Shown: positions 1 through 9,016, numbered from the stretch's first letter. The stretch: DNA of 43,053 nucleotides from an uncultured Neomegalonema sp. (GCA_937922185.1 CAKZUT010000151.1:1-43053), one strand, 5' to 3'. Notes: generated by a model from the letters alone, not told the origin. Translations and numbers: made by a program.

Positions 1-244
1 GTTCCGCAAAATCGATATCAAGCATCATCACGACGAAGAGGAACAGCACCGCAACCGCGCCGACATAGATAATCATCAGCAGCATCGCGAGGAATTCCGC
101 GCCCATCAGGACGAAAAGACCGGCAGTCGAAAAGAACGCGAGAATCAACCACAGCACCGAATGGACCGGGTTACGCGCAAAGACCACGAGCGTACCCGCG
201 ACGCAGGCGACCGTAGCGAAGAGATAGAAGGCAATGGCCTGCAT
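1..244 (-). CDS. nuoJ: NADH-quinone oxidoreductase subunit J (N-terminal part)
   Basis: Membrane subunit of respiratory complex I, part of the proton-pumping arm in the inner membrane. The first 81 codons are present and the rest lies off the left edge. The frame opens at the ATG at 244 and encodes three hydrophobic stretches, with the segment [20 protein letters not shown] at about residues 48-67. That segment is typical of the NuoJ/ND6 helix that carries the pi-bulge. The gene follows nuoI after 34 bases on the same strand, the normal complex I order. The identification is firm; only the missing C-terminus limits it. Confidence 0.93.
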   Translation of the reverse strand, partial: MQAIAFYLFATVACVAGTLVVFARNPVHSVLWLILAFFSTAGLFVLMGAEFLAMLLMIIYVGAVAVLFLFVVMMLDIDFAE

Positions 245-278
245 CAGCGGCGTCCTCCTGTAATCGATGCTGTATGCA

Positions 279-770
279 TCACCGATATGCCGCATCGAGT
301 TCGAGGTTCCGGGCGATGACGCCTTCCCAGCGGTCGCCGTTATCGAGCAGCTTTTCCTTGTTGTAGAACAGCTCTTCGCGGGTTTCGGTCGCGAATTCGA
401 AATTGGGGCCTTCGACAATGGCATCGACGGGGCAGGCTTCCTGACAGAAGCCGCAATAGATGCATTTCGTCATGTCGATGTCATAGCGTGTAGTGCGTCG
501 GGAGCCGTCGTCGCGAGGCTCGGCATCGATATGAATGGCCTGCGCCGGACAGATCGCCTCGCAGAGCTTGCAGGCGATGCAGCGTTCCTCACCGTTCGGA
601 TAGCGACGCAGGGCGTGCTCGCCACGGAAACGCGGGCTTTGCGGGCCTTTTTCGTAAGGATAGTTCAGCGTGGCCTTCGGCTTGAAGAAGTATTTCATGC
701 CGATGCGGAAGCCCCCCACGAAATCCATCATCGCAAAATACCAGCCCGCGCGTGCCCAGTCTGTCGCCAT
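279..770 (-). CDS. nuoI: NADH-quinone oxidoreductase subunit I
   Basis: Peripheral-arm subunit of complex I that carries two [4Fe-4S] clusters (N6a and N6b) and passes electrons towards the quinone site. The 163 residues match the usual length of alphaproteobacterial NuoI. Two complete ferredoxin motifs are visible, [12 protein letters not shown] near residue 64 and [12 protein letters not shown] near residue 103. The N-terminus has a short amphipathic stretch that would dock on NuoH. It starts at ATG 770, one base after the nuoH stop, so the two are probably translationally coupled. Nothing is unusual in the sequence. Confidence 0.97.
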   Translation of the reverse strand: MATDWARAGWYFAMMDFVGGFRIGMKYFFKPKATLNYPYEKGPQSPRFRGEHALRRYPNGEERCIACKLCEAICPAQAIHIDAEPRDDGSRRTTRYDIDMTKCIYCGFCQEACPVDAIVEGPNFEFATETREELFYNKEKLLDNGDRWEGVIARNLELDAAYR

Positions 771-771
771 G

Positions 772-1863
772 TCAGGATTCCTTCGTCAGCACAGGTTCGG
801 GGGTCGGCGCAGGGGCTTCGATCATCACGGCACCCCGGCCCATCTCGCGCGCCTCATCGGTATAGGCCCAGGGCTGCACGTCGAAGATCTTCATAAATCC
901 CGCCGTGAGAACCACGAAAGCAAGGCTGAGCGGCAGGAAGACTTTCCAGCCGAGGCGCATCAACTGGTCGTAGCGGTAGCGGGGCACGATCGCTTTGACC
1001 ATCGCGAACATAAAGAAGCAGAGCACCACCTTCAGCACGAACCAGAACATGCCATGACCGACCCCGATGGGCGACAGCCAGCCACCGAGGAACAGGATGG
1101 TCGTCAGCGCGCACATCATCACGATGTTCATGTACTCGCCGATCATGAACAGCAGATACGGCGTCGAGGAATACTCGACCTGATACCCGGCCACGAGTTC
1201 GGACTCGGCCTCCGGCAGATCGAAGGGCGGACGGTTCGTCTCGGCGAGGGCCGAAATAAAGAAGACGATGAACATCACCGGCTGCTTGAGGAAGAACCAC
1301 GAGAAGATCCCCGCGCCATCCTGCGCCAGCACGATATCGGTCAGGTTCAGCGAGCCGACCATCAAGAGGACGCAGACGATGACGAAGCCGATGGAAACCT
1401 CGTAGGACACCATCTGTGCCGCCGAGCGCAGCCCCCCGAGGAAGGGATATTTGGAGTTTCCGGCCCAGCCGCCCATGATAACGCCATAAACGCCGAGCGA
1501 ACTGATCGCGAAGAGATAGAGGATGCCGACATTCATGTCGGAGATCACCCACCCCTCGGCAAAGGGAATCGCCACCCATGCGATGGAGGCGAGGATGAAG
1601 GTCAGCATCGGAGCCAGAAGGAAGACCGCCCGGTCCGCCCCCGCCGGGATCACGATTTCCTTCATCACGAATTTCAGGAAGTCGGCAAAGGATTGCAGAA
1701 GCCCGAAAGGCCCGACCACGTTCGGACCCCGCCGGAGCTGTACCGCCGCCCAGACCTTGCGGTCCATGTAGAGCAGAAACGCGAGCGAGATCAGCACACC
1801 GACCATTACGAGCAGGCACTGACCGAGGATTATCAGAAAAAGCCAGAAGCCATTATCTTCCAT
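772..1863 (-). CDS. nuoH: NADH-quinone oxidoreductase subunit H
   Basis: Membrane subunit of complex I that contributes the quinone-binding cavity next to NuoB, NuoD and NuoI. The 363-residue protein has about eight hydrophobic segments and the family hallmarks: [16 protein letters not shown] near residue 33, [20 protein letters not shown] near residue 207 and the following EYSS. The charged loop [15 protein letters not shown] is the quinone-cavity loop of ND1/NuoH. The start is ATG 1863. A 102-base gap separates it from nuoG, unusually wide inside a nuo cluster; I see no convincing small gene there, only an eight-base palindrome TGACGTCA at 1949-1956. Confidence 0.97.
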   Translation of the reverse strand: MEDNGFWLFLIILGQCLLVMVGVLISLAFLLYMDRKVWAAVQLRRGPNVVGPFGLLQSFADFLKFVMKEIVIPAGADRAVFLLAPMLTFILASIAWVAIPFAEGWVISDMNVGILYLFAISSLGVYGVIMGGWAGNSKYPFLGGLRSAAQMVSYEVSIGFVIVCVLLMVGSLNLTDIVLAQDGAGIFSWFFLKQPVMFIVFFISALAETNRPPFDLPEAESELVAGYQVEYSSTPYLLFMIGEYMNIVMMCALTTILFLGGWLSPIGVGHGMFWFVLKVVLCFFMFAMVKAIVPRYRYDQLMRLGWKVFLPLSLAFVVLTAGFMKIFDVQPWAYTDEAREMGRGAVMIEAPAPTPEPVLTKES

Positions 1864-1965
1864 GCGGAGAACCCGTCTGGTTGCAGTGCGGCATTGCGGT
1901 GTGCGGCGCTATCTCTAAGCCCGTTGGACGGACAGTGCCACCGTAAAATGACGTCACGTTCGATC

Positions 1966-4026
1966 TCACTCCGCAGCCATGGGAACACCAGAGCGTTCCT
2001 CGTGGAGTTTGGAACACGCGGCCATGACTTCGCTGGCCCTGGCGATGGGGTTTGTGAAATAGAAATCCCGGATAACCGACGTGAATGCACCGCTGGCAGC
2101 CGACCCGCCCGCCTCCGCTCGCCACTGTGCCGGTTCGATGGCACCGATCCGCGCGAGATGGGGCGCGGCCTCGAAAATCGCCTTGCGGACCTGCTCGATG
2201 GTATCGAAGGGCAAAGGCTCCCCCATACGCTCGGACAGCGCGCGCAGGATGGCCCAGTCCTCTCTGGCCTCACCGGGGGGCGACGCGGCACGGTTGGCGA
2301 GTTGCGGGCGGCCCTCCAGATTGACATAGAGGCCCGACTGTTCAGCCCATGCGGCGGAAGGCAGGATCACATCAGCGCGATGTGCCCCCCGGTCGCCGTG
2401 GTGACCCTGATAGATCACGAAGGGACCGGCGGGGACGTCGATCTCATCGGCACCGAGCAGATAGAGAACATCCATATCGCGCAGCATCGCGCCGGTATCC
2501 TTGCCGCCCTGTTCAGGCGTGAATCCGATCTCCATGCCCCCGACCCGACTCGCCGCCGAATGCAACACGCCAAAGCCGGTCCAGTCATCGGCAATCGCAC
2601 CGACGGAACCCGCAAGAGCCATGGCCCCGCCCATGATAGCGGCGGCATTCTCATGCGTCAGCGCGGCCCCGCCGAGGATAATCATCGGACGTTCGGCATT
2701 TTTCAGGGTATCGGCGAAATCGCTTCCCATGACCGACCCGAGCGCGGAGGCATCATCACCCAGATGCGCGTAGTCATAGGTCAGGTCCGCAACAGGACCG
2801 ATCAGGCCGATTTCGGTGCCACCCAGCCATGCCTTGCGAATACGCGCATTGAGAACAGCACTTTCCAGACGGGGATTCGCGCCGATCAGCAGAATCGCAT
2901 CCGCTTGCTCGATCCCCTCGATCGTCGGATTGAACAGCCAGGCAGCGCGGTTATCGGCGGGCAGATGCGCGCCGTCCTGACGGCAATCCATATTCGGAGA
3001 ACCGATCTGTCCCATGAAGGATTTCAAGGCCCACATCGCCTCGACGGAAACCAGATCACCGGCGATCGCACCGACTTTCGCGCCGTCAATACCCTCCAGC
3101 TTCGCCCGGATTGCGGCAAAGGCTTCCTCCCACGAGGCCGCGCGCAGCTTGCCGTTCTCACGCACGTAGGGGCGGTCGAGTCGCTGGCGGGCAAGGCCGT
3201 CGATGAAGAACCGCGCCTTGTCGGAAATCCATTCCTCGTTGATGGCGTCGTTATTGACCGGCATCACCCGGCGCACGGCCACGCCTTCGGTATCAATGCG
3301 AATATTCGCGCCCAGTGCATCGGAGACATCAATGCTCTGGGTCTTGCTGACCTCCCATGGCCGCGCCCGGAAGGCGTAAGGCCGCGAGGTGAGCGCACCG
3401 ACAGGGCACAGATCAATCACATTGCCCTGCAATTCACTGACAAGGGCCGCATCGAGATAGGAAACGATTTCCGCATCCTCGCCCCGGCCCGTGCAGCCCA
3501 TCTCCGGCACACCCGCGACTTCGGTGGCGAAGCGCACACAGCGGGTACACTGGATACAACGGGTCATGTGAGTCTTGATGAGCGGCCCGAGACTGATCTC
3601 GGCCATGGCGCGCTTGTGCTCGGTATAGCGACTGCCGGCCTTGCCATAGGCCATTGCCTGATCCTGAAGATCACATTCCCCGGCCTGATCGCAGATCGGA
3701 CAATCGAGCGGATGATTGATGAGCAGGAATTCCATCACCCCCTCGCGCGCCTGCCTGACGACGGGAGAATTGGTGCGGATTTCGGGCGGCTCGCCATCGC
3801 GGCCCCCGCGCAGATCCTTCACCTGCATCGCGCAGGACGCCATGGGCTTTGGCGCTCCCACGGCTTCGACGAGGCACATGCGGCAGTTGCCCGCAATGGA
3901 AAGCCGCTCATGATAGCAGAAACGCGGGATTTCGCGCCCCGCTTCCTCACACGCCTGAAGGACAGTCAGGTCGGGATCGAACTCGAATTCCTCGCCGTCG
4001 ATGACGACTTTGCGCGGGTCGGCCAT
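1966..4026 (-). CDS. nuoG: NADH-quinone oxidoreductase subunit G
   Basis: Largest subunit of the complex I peripheral arm; it binds Fe-S clusters that carry electrons from NADH. The N-terminal ferredoxin domain has the [2Fe-2S] cysteines at about 37, 48, 51 and 65. The His-Cys3 region HPLDCPICDQAGEC begins near residue 105 and the [4Fe-4S] motif CIQCTRC lies near 157. A long molybdopterin-oxidoreductase-like domain, catalytically silent in this family, fills the remainder of about 686 residues. I chose ATG 4026 because AGGAAG lies just upstream at normal spacing; an in-frame GTG at 4032 would overlap that site. Upstream on the same strand is ubiG after 153 bases, not nuoF, so this half of the cluster probably has its own promoter. 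Confidence 0.96.
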   Translation of the reverse strand: MADPRKVVIDGEEFEFDPDLTVLQACEEAGREIPRFCYHERLSIAGNCRMCLVEAVGAPKPMASCAMQVKDLRGGRDGEPPEIRTNSPVVRQAREGVMEFLLINHPLDCPICDQAGECDLQDQAMAYGKAGSRYTEHKRAMAEISLGPLIKTHMTRCIQCTRCVRFATEVAGVPEMGCTGRGEDAEIVSYLDAALVSELQGNVIDLCPVGALTSRPYAFRARPWEVSKTQSIDVSDALGANIRIDTEGVAVRRVMPVNNDAINEEWISDKARFFIDGLARQRLDRPYVRENGKLRAASWEEAFAAIRAKLEGIDGAKVGAIAGDLVSVEAMWALKSFMGQIGSPNMDCRQDGAHLPADNRAAWLFNPTIEGIEQADAILLIGANPRLESAVLNARIRKAWLGGTEIGLIGPVADLTYDYAHLGDDASALGSVMGSDFADTLKNAERPMIILGGAALTHENAAAIMGGAMALAGSVGAIADDWTGFGVLHSAASRVGGMEIGFTPEQGGKDTGAMLRDMDVLYLLGADEIDVPAGPFVIYQGHHGDRGAHRADVILPSAAWAEQSGLYVNLEGRPQLANRAASPPGEAREDWAILRALSERMGEPLPFDTIEQVRKAIFEAAPHLARIGAIEPAQWRAEAGGSAASGAFTSVIRDFYFTNPIARASEVMAACSKLHEERSGVPMAAE

Positions 4027-4179
4027 AAGCACTTCCTCGTCGGTCTTTCGGGGGCGGCAAAGCGATGCCCGCCCCGACTCGCCCGACCTTTTAGCAAGGG
4101 TGACAGGCGCGGTCGATGCGTCGATATAACCTTCGCGTCGAAAAGGGAATGCGCGGTTTTCGTCTTCCGTCGATCCGCC

Positions 4180-4923
4180 TCAGACTGCCGCAACGGCAAC
4201 AATGCCATAGTTGACCGCCAGATCGTCGGATCGACTCCAGCTATCCGCAAGCGGATTGTAGGAAAACCCCGCTTCGTCCACGACCGACAGGCCGCCCTCG
4301 CCCAGCACAGCGCGCAGTTCCTGCGGGGTCGGGAAGCGATTCCAGTCATGGGTGCCCTTCGGCAGCCAGCCCAGCAGGTATTCCGCCCCGACAATGGCGA
4401 GGGCATAACTGCGGGCCGTGCGATTGAGGGTGGAGAGAGCGACGAGACCTTCCGGCTCGACCAATGCGCCGAGGGCCCTGGCGAAGGCGGGCAGGTCGGC
4501 GACATGCTCGACGATCTCCAGCGCCAGTACGGCGTCGAATCGCGCGCCCTCTGCCGCGAGGTCTTCCGCCGTCACGGCGCGATACTCGATATCCAGCCCC
4601 ATCGCCCCGGCATGGGCGCGGGCGGCGAGGACGCCCTCCTCCGCCGCGTCGATCCCCGTGACCGTCGCGCCCATGCGCGCCAGCGGCTCGCTCAGCAAGC
4701 CCCCCCCGCAGCCGACATCGAGCAGGCGCAACCCCGACAGAGGATCATGCGCCTTCGGATCGCGCCCGAACTGACCGCACAGATGATCGCGCAGCCAGTC
4801 GAGTCGCACCGGGTTCATGCGGTGCAGGGGACGGAAAGGCCCGTCCGCGTCCCACCACGTGGCGGCAAGCGCGGCGAACTTGTCCACTTCGCCGCTATCG
4901 ACTGTGCCGCCCGTCGGTTGCAT
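4180..4923 (-). CDS. ubiG: Ubiquinone biosynthesis O-methyltransferase
   Basis: SAM-dependent methyltransferase catalysing both O-methylations in ubiquinone biosynthesis (2-polyprenyl-6-hydroxyphenol and demethylubiquinol), acting at the inner face of the membrane. The product is 247 residues, the usual length. Visible landmarks are the N-terminal KFAALAATWWD, the block FRPLHRMNPVRLDWL that is diagnostic of UbiG/COQ3, the SAM-binding motif LLDVGCGGGLLSEPLA and the post-motif EIVEHV. ATG 4923 was selected because AGGAGGAA lies eight bases upstream; longer in-frame starts to 5019 add an unconserved tail. It is divergent from the iminopeptidase gene and lies upstream of nuoG, which groups a quinone-making enzyme with the quinone-reducing complex. 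Confidence 0.95.
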   Translation of the reverse strand: MQPTGGTVDSGEVDKFAALAATWWDADGPFRPLHRMNPVRLDWLRDHLCGQFGRDPKAHDPLSGLRLLDVGCGGGLLSEPLARMGATVTGIDAAEEGVLAARAHAGAMGLDIEYRAVTAEDLAAEGARFDAVLALEIVEHVADLPAFARALGALVEPEGLVALSTLNRTARSYALAIVGAEYLLGWLPKGTHDWNRFPTPQELRAVLGEGGLSVVDEAGFSYNPLADSWSRSDDLAVNYGIVAVAAV

Positions 4924-5017
4924 TTGTGTTCCTCCTGCCATACGCCTGTCAGCCAAGAGATAGGGCGCGCCCGCGCCGAACGCCAATGTACCGCGAAGCG
5001 TGCGCCAGGACGATCCC

Positions 5018-5965
5018 ATGAACCGCTCCCTCTACCCGACCATCGAGCCGCATATCCGGCGCAGGCTCAAGGTGTCCGACCTGCACGAGATCTATGTCGA
5101 GGAATGCGGCAACCCGGACGGCAAACCCGTCATCGTGCTGCATGGCGGGCCGGGGGCGGGCTGCAACCCCGCAATGCGGCGATTCTTCAATCCGAAGAAA
5201 TACCGCATTATCCTGTTCGACCAGCGCGGCTGCGGGCGCTCGACCCCGAATGCCTGCTGCAAGGAGAACACGACCTGGGATCTGGTATCGGATATCGAGG
5301 CGATCCGTGTCGCCTTCGGGGTCGAGCAATGGCAGGTCTTCGGAGGATCATGGGGATCGACGCTGGCCCTCGCCTATGCCCAGACCCATCCCGACCGCGT
5401 GACCGAGATGGTGCTGCGCGGTATCTTCCTGATCCAGCGCGAGGAAATCGACTGGTTCCACAATGGCGGCTGCGCGCGCATCCATCCCGAATTATGGGAG
5501 CAGTTCATCTCCCCGATACCGGAGGAAGAGCGCGGCGATATGGTCGCGGCCTATCACAGGCGCCTGTTCGGAGACGACCCGGCGGTGCAGCGAGCCTGTG
5601 CCCGTGCATGGTCACGCTGGGAAGGGGCGACAGTCACTATGGCCCCCTCTCCCGCCCGCATACAGGCCTTCGGACATGACGATTATGCCCTCGCCTTCTC
5701 TCGCATCGAGGCCCATTATTTCATCAATGGCGGCTTCATGGAGGAGGACGGGCAACTCCTGCGTGACCTGCCGAAGATCACACATCTGCCCTGCACCATC
5801 GTTCAGGGGCGCTTCGACGTGGTGACACCCCCCGTAATGGCGTGGCGGCTGCACCGGGCATGGCCGGGATCGAAACTGGTCATGGCCCCCAATGCCGGCC
5901 ACGCCGTCAGCGAACCGGGGATCGCCAGCGCCCTGGTGAACGCAACGGACACCTATGCGGTCTGA
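5018..5965 (+). CDS. pip: Prolyl iminopeptidase
   Basis: Cytoplasmic serine peptidase of family S33 that removes N-terminal proline from peptides (EC 3.4.11.5). The 315-residue alpha/beta hydrolase shows the oxyanion segment LHGGPGAGCNP near residue 41, FDQRGCGRS near 67, and the nucleophile elbow GGSWGS with Ser111. GRFDVVTPP and NAGHAVSEPG supply the acid and histidine of the triad. All of these are the standard Pip signatures. ATG 5018 is preceded by AGGA at seven bases; a GTG at 5000 is in frame but has no ribosome site. It is divergent from ubiG across 94 bases, which must hold both promoters, and convergent with phaR. Confidence 0.96.
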   Translation: MNRSLYPTIEPHIRRRLKVSDLHEIYVEECGNPDGKPVIVLHGGPGAGCNPAMRRFFNPKKYRIILFDQRGCGRSTPNACCKENTTWDLVSDIEAIRVAFGVEQWQVFGGSWGSTLALAYAQTHPDRVTEMVLRGIFLIQREEIDWFHNGGCARIHPELWEQFISPIPEEERGDMVAAYHRRLFGDDPAVQRACARAWSRWEGATVTMAPSPARIQAFGHDDYALAFSRIEAHYFINGGFMEEDGQLLRDLPKITHLPCTIVQGRFDVVTPPVMAWRLHRAWPGSKLVMAPNAGHAVSEPGIASALVNATDTYAV

Positions 5966-6130
5966 GCGGCAAAATCCCCCGAAATATCCCATCGATCGCA
6001 GATAGAGTTATCCGGTTCTGGCAGCACACCATTTGTCCGTTTGAACTGTGAGTTGTTCAGGGCCTCGGAGGGAGCGGCCAGCCTGCGTCCATCTCTTCCG
6101 CTCGACATCCACACTCTCAAGAGATGCCGC

Positions 6131-6730
6131 CTATCCCTTGCTGGCCATGGCGTCGATGGCGCTCTGGAGCTGGCTGATCTGGTCGCGCAGGGCGTCGATA
6201 TCCGCAGGGGCCTCGGCTTTGGGGGCAGGTGAGGCAGGGGGCGGGGTGGCACCCGGTATGGCCCCGAAAGGGGTAAAGACCTTCATGGCGTTCTGGAAAA
6301 TCTCGGCGTTCTTGGCCGTCATCTCCTTCATTGCCTCGACCGCCGCATCGCCGCCGAAAGCACGGGTGAACTCGGCCTGGTTCTTCGTGAGGCTTTCAAG
6401 GCTCATCTCCAGATACCCCGGCACGAAGGACTGCATCGAATTGCCGTAGAAGCCGATCAACTGGCGCAGGAACTTGATGGGCAGGAGGTTCTCGCCCTTG
6501 GCCTCCTCCTCGAAGATGATCTGGGTGAGGACCGAGCGGGTTATATCGTCGCCGGTCTTGGCGTCGAAGACCAGAAACTCCTGCCCCTCCTTGACCATGA
6601 CGGACAGCGTGTCGAGCGTGACATAACTGCTGGTCGCCGTATTGTAGAGACGGCGGTTCGCATATTTCTTGATGGTGATGGGGGGCGTGTTGCCCTCCGC
6701 ATCGGGTTTGCCGTCCTTGGCGCTCGACAT
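6131..6730 (-). CDS. phaR: Polyhydroxyalkanoate synthesis repressor PhaR
   Basis: DNA- and polymer-binding repressor that controls phasin and its own gene and is released when polyhydroxyalkanoate granules form. The 199-residue product has the diagnostic N-terminal domain ITIKKYANRRLYNTATSSYVTL (about residues 18-39). The granule-binding domain follows, then a proline- and alanine-rich linker and a short C-terminal helix, IDALRDQISQLQSAIDAMA, that may form a coiled coil. GGAGG lies six bases before ATG 6730. It is divergent from the PHA-synthase-like hydrolase gene, so the 107-base space between them could carry a PhaR operator. No phasin gene is adjacent. Confidence 0.94.
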   Translation of the reverse strand: MSSAKDGKPDAEGNTPPITIKKYANRRLYNTATSSYVTLDTLSVMVKEGQEFLVFDAKTGDDITRSVLTQIIFEEEAKGENLLPIKFLRQLIGFYGNSMQSFVPGYLEMSLESLTKNQAEFTRAFGGDAAVEAMKEMTAKNAEIFQNAMKVFTPFGAIPGATPPPASPAPKAEAPADIDALRDQISQLQSAIDAMASKG

Positions 6731-6837
6731 ATGGTCCTCCGACAGGCGATGTTAAAACCAACCGACCATCGCACCGCAGCATTTGTGGAGCAAGATTTTT
6801 TCGCACCCGCGATTTCGCATTGCGGGGGAAAGACGGC

Positions 6838-8004
6838 ATGACCGATTCGGGCTACGGCGTACAGGATGACACCCACCCGGATTTTCGCTGGGACGGGGCC
6901 GCGCTGATCCTGCGTCACCTGCGTGAGACGGCGCTTGCGCGGCTGGAGTCAATGGTCGCGGACCCCGACACACAACTCGATGCACTCGGCGCGCAGGCCG
7001 GTGAAATCGAGAGCGTACTGGACGGGTTGGCGCGGTATCAGCGGCACCCCTATCGCCATACCGTACCCGGTGTGCCGACCCTGTGGACGCGCGGCTCGAC
7101 GCGGCTGATGGATTACGGAGGAAGCGGAATTCCGCTGTTCGTGGTGCCCTCCATGATCAACCGCGCCTTCGTGATGGACCTGACGCTCAGATCGTCCCGA
7201 ATGCGCTGGCTGGCCCGCAACGGCTTTCGCCCGTTTCTGTTCGACTGGGGCGATCCGGGGCCGCGCGAGGCGCATTTCGATATCGCTCGGTACCTCGAAC
7301 GCCGCCTGCGGCCTGCCTTTGCGGCGGCGAGGCGGGCCTGTGGCGGAGGGGCGGTGCATCTGGCCGGGTACTGCATGGGCGGCCCGATCGCACTGGCCCT
7401 CGCAGCCCTGGAGTCAGAGGGGACGGGGCGGATCGTGACCCTCGGAGCGCCATGGGATTTCCGTCATTTTCCCGAACATGAGCGGTTTCGCGAGACCCGG
7501 AAGGCACTGGAAGCCTCGCTGATGACCATGGCCGCCTTCTACGGCACGATCCCGCCGCAGGTGGTGCAGTCGTTCTTCGCCATGCGCGATCTGGAATCCG
7601 GCGCGCGCAAGTTTCGCCGTTTTGCCTCCGGCGACCCGATGGATGCAGCGGCGCGGCGGTTCGTGGCGGTGGAGGACTGGCTGAATGACGGGATCGGAAT
7701 GCCGCTGCCCGTCACGCTGGAATGCTTTACAGAATGGCTCGTGGACAACGCGCTGTTACACGGCACCTGGGATATCGGCGGACAGACGCTCGATGTCGGC
7801 AAAATCCGCAGTCCGGTCATGGTGGTTGCGGGCACCAAAGATGCCGTTGTCGCGCCCGCTTCCGCCTTGCCCCTTGCAAGCGATGTGGGGGCGGCAAGGC
7901 TGCTGCAACCCGAGACAGGTCATCTCGGCCTGGTGCTCGGAGAGAAGGCCGACAGCAATATCTGGACACCGGTGCGCGAGTTCCTGTCGGAAGGCGATGG
8001 ATAA
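6838..8004 (+). CDS. PHA-synthase-like alpha/beta hydrolase
   Basis: A 388-residue alpha/beta-fold protein related to polyhydroxyalkanoate synthases. The lipase-like box is AGYCMGG with Cys179 in the nucleophile position, as in PhaC. GTKDAVVAP and TGHLGLVLG near the C-terminus supply the likely acid and histidine. PLFVVPSMINRAFVMDL and FDWGDPG are also shared with the PhaC fold. Class I synthases are about 590 residues; this is nearer the class III PhaC subunit in size, yet no phaE partner lies nearby. Its place opposite phaR supports a role in PHA metabolism. Whether it polymerises, hydrolyses or does neither cannot be decided from sequence. Start ATG 6838 follows a GGGGGAAAG ribosome site; an upstream TTG at 6820 is less likely. 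Confidence 0.72.
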   Translation: MTDSGYGVQDDTHPDFRWDGAALILRHLRETALARLESMVADPDTQLDALGAQAGEIESVLDGLARYQRHPYRHTVPGVPTLWTRGSTRLMDYGGSGIPLFVVPSMINRAFVMDLTLRSSRMRWLARNGFRPFLFDWGDPGPREAHFDIARYLERRLRPAFAAARRACGGGAVHLAGYCMGGPIALALAALESEGTGRIVTLGAPWDFRHFPEHERFRETRKALEASLMTMAAFYGTIPPQVVQSFFAMRDLESGARKFRRFASGDPMDAAARRFVAVEDWLNDGIGMPLPVTLECFTEWLVDNALLHGTWDIGGQTLDVGKIRSPVMVVAGTKDAVVAPASALPLASDVGAARLLQPETGHLGLVLGEKADSNIWTPVREFLSEGDG

Positions 8005-8049
8005 GCGGAGATACCGACGCTAAAGATGGCCCGTAACATGGAGATACGC

Positions 8050-8796
8050 ATGAAGATCGGCATTCTCGAAACCGGCAAGGTAAATCCCGACCTCGTTCCG
8101 GCCCATGGTCCCTATGTGCCCATGTTCCGTAATTTTCTGCATCGTGCCGACCCCATGATCGAGGCTGAGGGCTGGGATATCGTCGATGAAGGGCGTATTC
8201 CTGCCTCGCCCCATGACGCCGATGGCTGGATCGTGACGGGATCGAAACACGGCGTCTATGACCCCCTGCCCTGGATCGAGCCGCTGAAAGCGTTCCTGCG
8301 CGAAACCTATGCAGCGAAAGTGCCCATTGTCGGCATCTGCTTCGGACATCAGATCCTCGCCGAAGCCATGGGTGGAAAGGTCGTGAAATCGGATCGTGGC
8401 TGGGGCTGTGGCGTTCACAGCTACCGGATGGCAAGCGGGGAGCCGTGGATAACAGGCGAGCGCGAGACCGTGAATGTCCATGCCATGCATCAGGATCAGG
8501 TCATCGAAAAGCCCGAGGGCGCGCGGGTTATCGCCAGTTCTGACTTCTGCGAATTTGCGGGGCTTGCCTATGGCGACCATGCCCTCTCCATCCAGCCGCA
8601 CCCGGAATTCGAGAGAGGCTATGAAGCCGATCTCATCCGTATGCGACAGGGAGGCGACGGCATCCCGGACGATATTGCGGATCATGCGATGAAGACGCTC
8701 GATAAGGGCGTCGATAACGACGTGTTGGCCGGATGGATCGTCGCTTTTTTCCAGCGCGCCACGGCACACCCGAAGCAAGAACGCGAAAGCGCCTGA
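8050..8796 (+). CDS. Class I glutamine amidotransferase domain protein
   Basis: Free-standing class I glutamine amidotransferase of about 248 residues. The nucleophile elbow GICFGHQ places Cys97, and IQPHPEFE near residue 185 provides the His-Glu pair, so the catalytic triad looks complete. Family members include gamma-glutamyl hydrolases and GMP-synthase-like stand-alone domains; the substrate here is unknown. I prefer ATG 8050 because GGAG lies six bases upstream; ATG 8026 is in frame but has no good site. It follows the hydrolase gene by 45 bases and may share its transcript. The stop codon is buried in a strong hairpin at 8789-8812. Confidence 0.85.
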   Translation: MKIGILETGKVNPDLVPAHGPYVPMFRNFLHRADPMIEAEGWDIVDEGRIPASPHDADGWIVTGSKHGVYDPLPWIEPLKAFLRETYAAKVPIVGICFGHQILAEAMGGKVVKSDRGWGCGVHSYRMASGEPWITGERETVNVHAMHQDQVIEKPEGARVIASSDFCEFAGLAYGDHALSIQPHPEFERGYEADLIRMRQGGDGIPDDIADHAMKTLDKGVDNDVLAGWIVAFFQRATAHPKQERESA

Positions 8797-8812
8797 CCAT
8801 GGGGTCAGGCGC
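8789..8812. terminator. Bidirectional terminator hairpin
   Basis: A perfect ten-base-pair stem (GCGCCTGACC at 8789-8798 with GGTCAGGCGC at 8803-8812) closes a four-base loop between two convergent genes. The amidotransferase stop codon TGA (8794-8796) lies inside the left arm. A short T-rich stretch follows only on the minus strand, so termination may be better for leftward transcripts. Confidence 0.65.
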
Positions 8813-8842
8813 TCGATAATTCGGTTCAGGAAAGACCGGCAG

Positions 8843-9016
8843 TCAGTGAATGGATAAAGAGTGCTTTTCGATCTCGTCCTTCACGCGCAGTTTCTGTCGT
8901 TTGAGCGCTGCGATTTCGACATGATCCACGCCGGGATGGCGCTCTGTTTCCGTAATGCGAAGTTCGAGTTGTTCATGTTTGCGTTTGAGGGTTTCAACAT
9001 GGGAAGCCAAGCTCAT
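8843..9016 (-). CDS. DUF465 (YdcH-family) small coiled-coil protein
   Basis: A 57-residue, highly charged helical protein of the DUF465/YdcH family, common in alphaproteobacteria and without a settled function. The pattern LASHVETLKRKHEQLE, followed by a second helix IAALKRQKLRVKDEIEKH, predicts an antiparallel helical hairpin. ATG 9016 was chosen because GGAGAG lies five bases upstream; the longer frame to 9076 adds residues not seen in the family. It stands alone, convergent with the amidotransferase gene and divergent from ubiX. Confidence 0.88.
   Translation of the reverse strand: MSLASHVETLKRKHEQLELRITETERHPGVDHVEIAALKRQKLRVKDEIEKHSLSIH

Noticed and set aside
670-5679. A 1669-codon open frame on the plus strand
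   Set aside because: It runs antisense across nuoH, nuoG and ubiG and then out of frame through the iminopeptidase gene. Its product is rich in His, Arg, Gln and Asp with no domain, the typical shadow of GC-rich genes that avoid certain codons.
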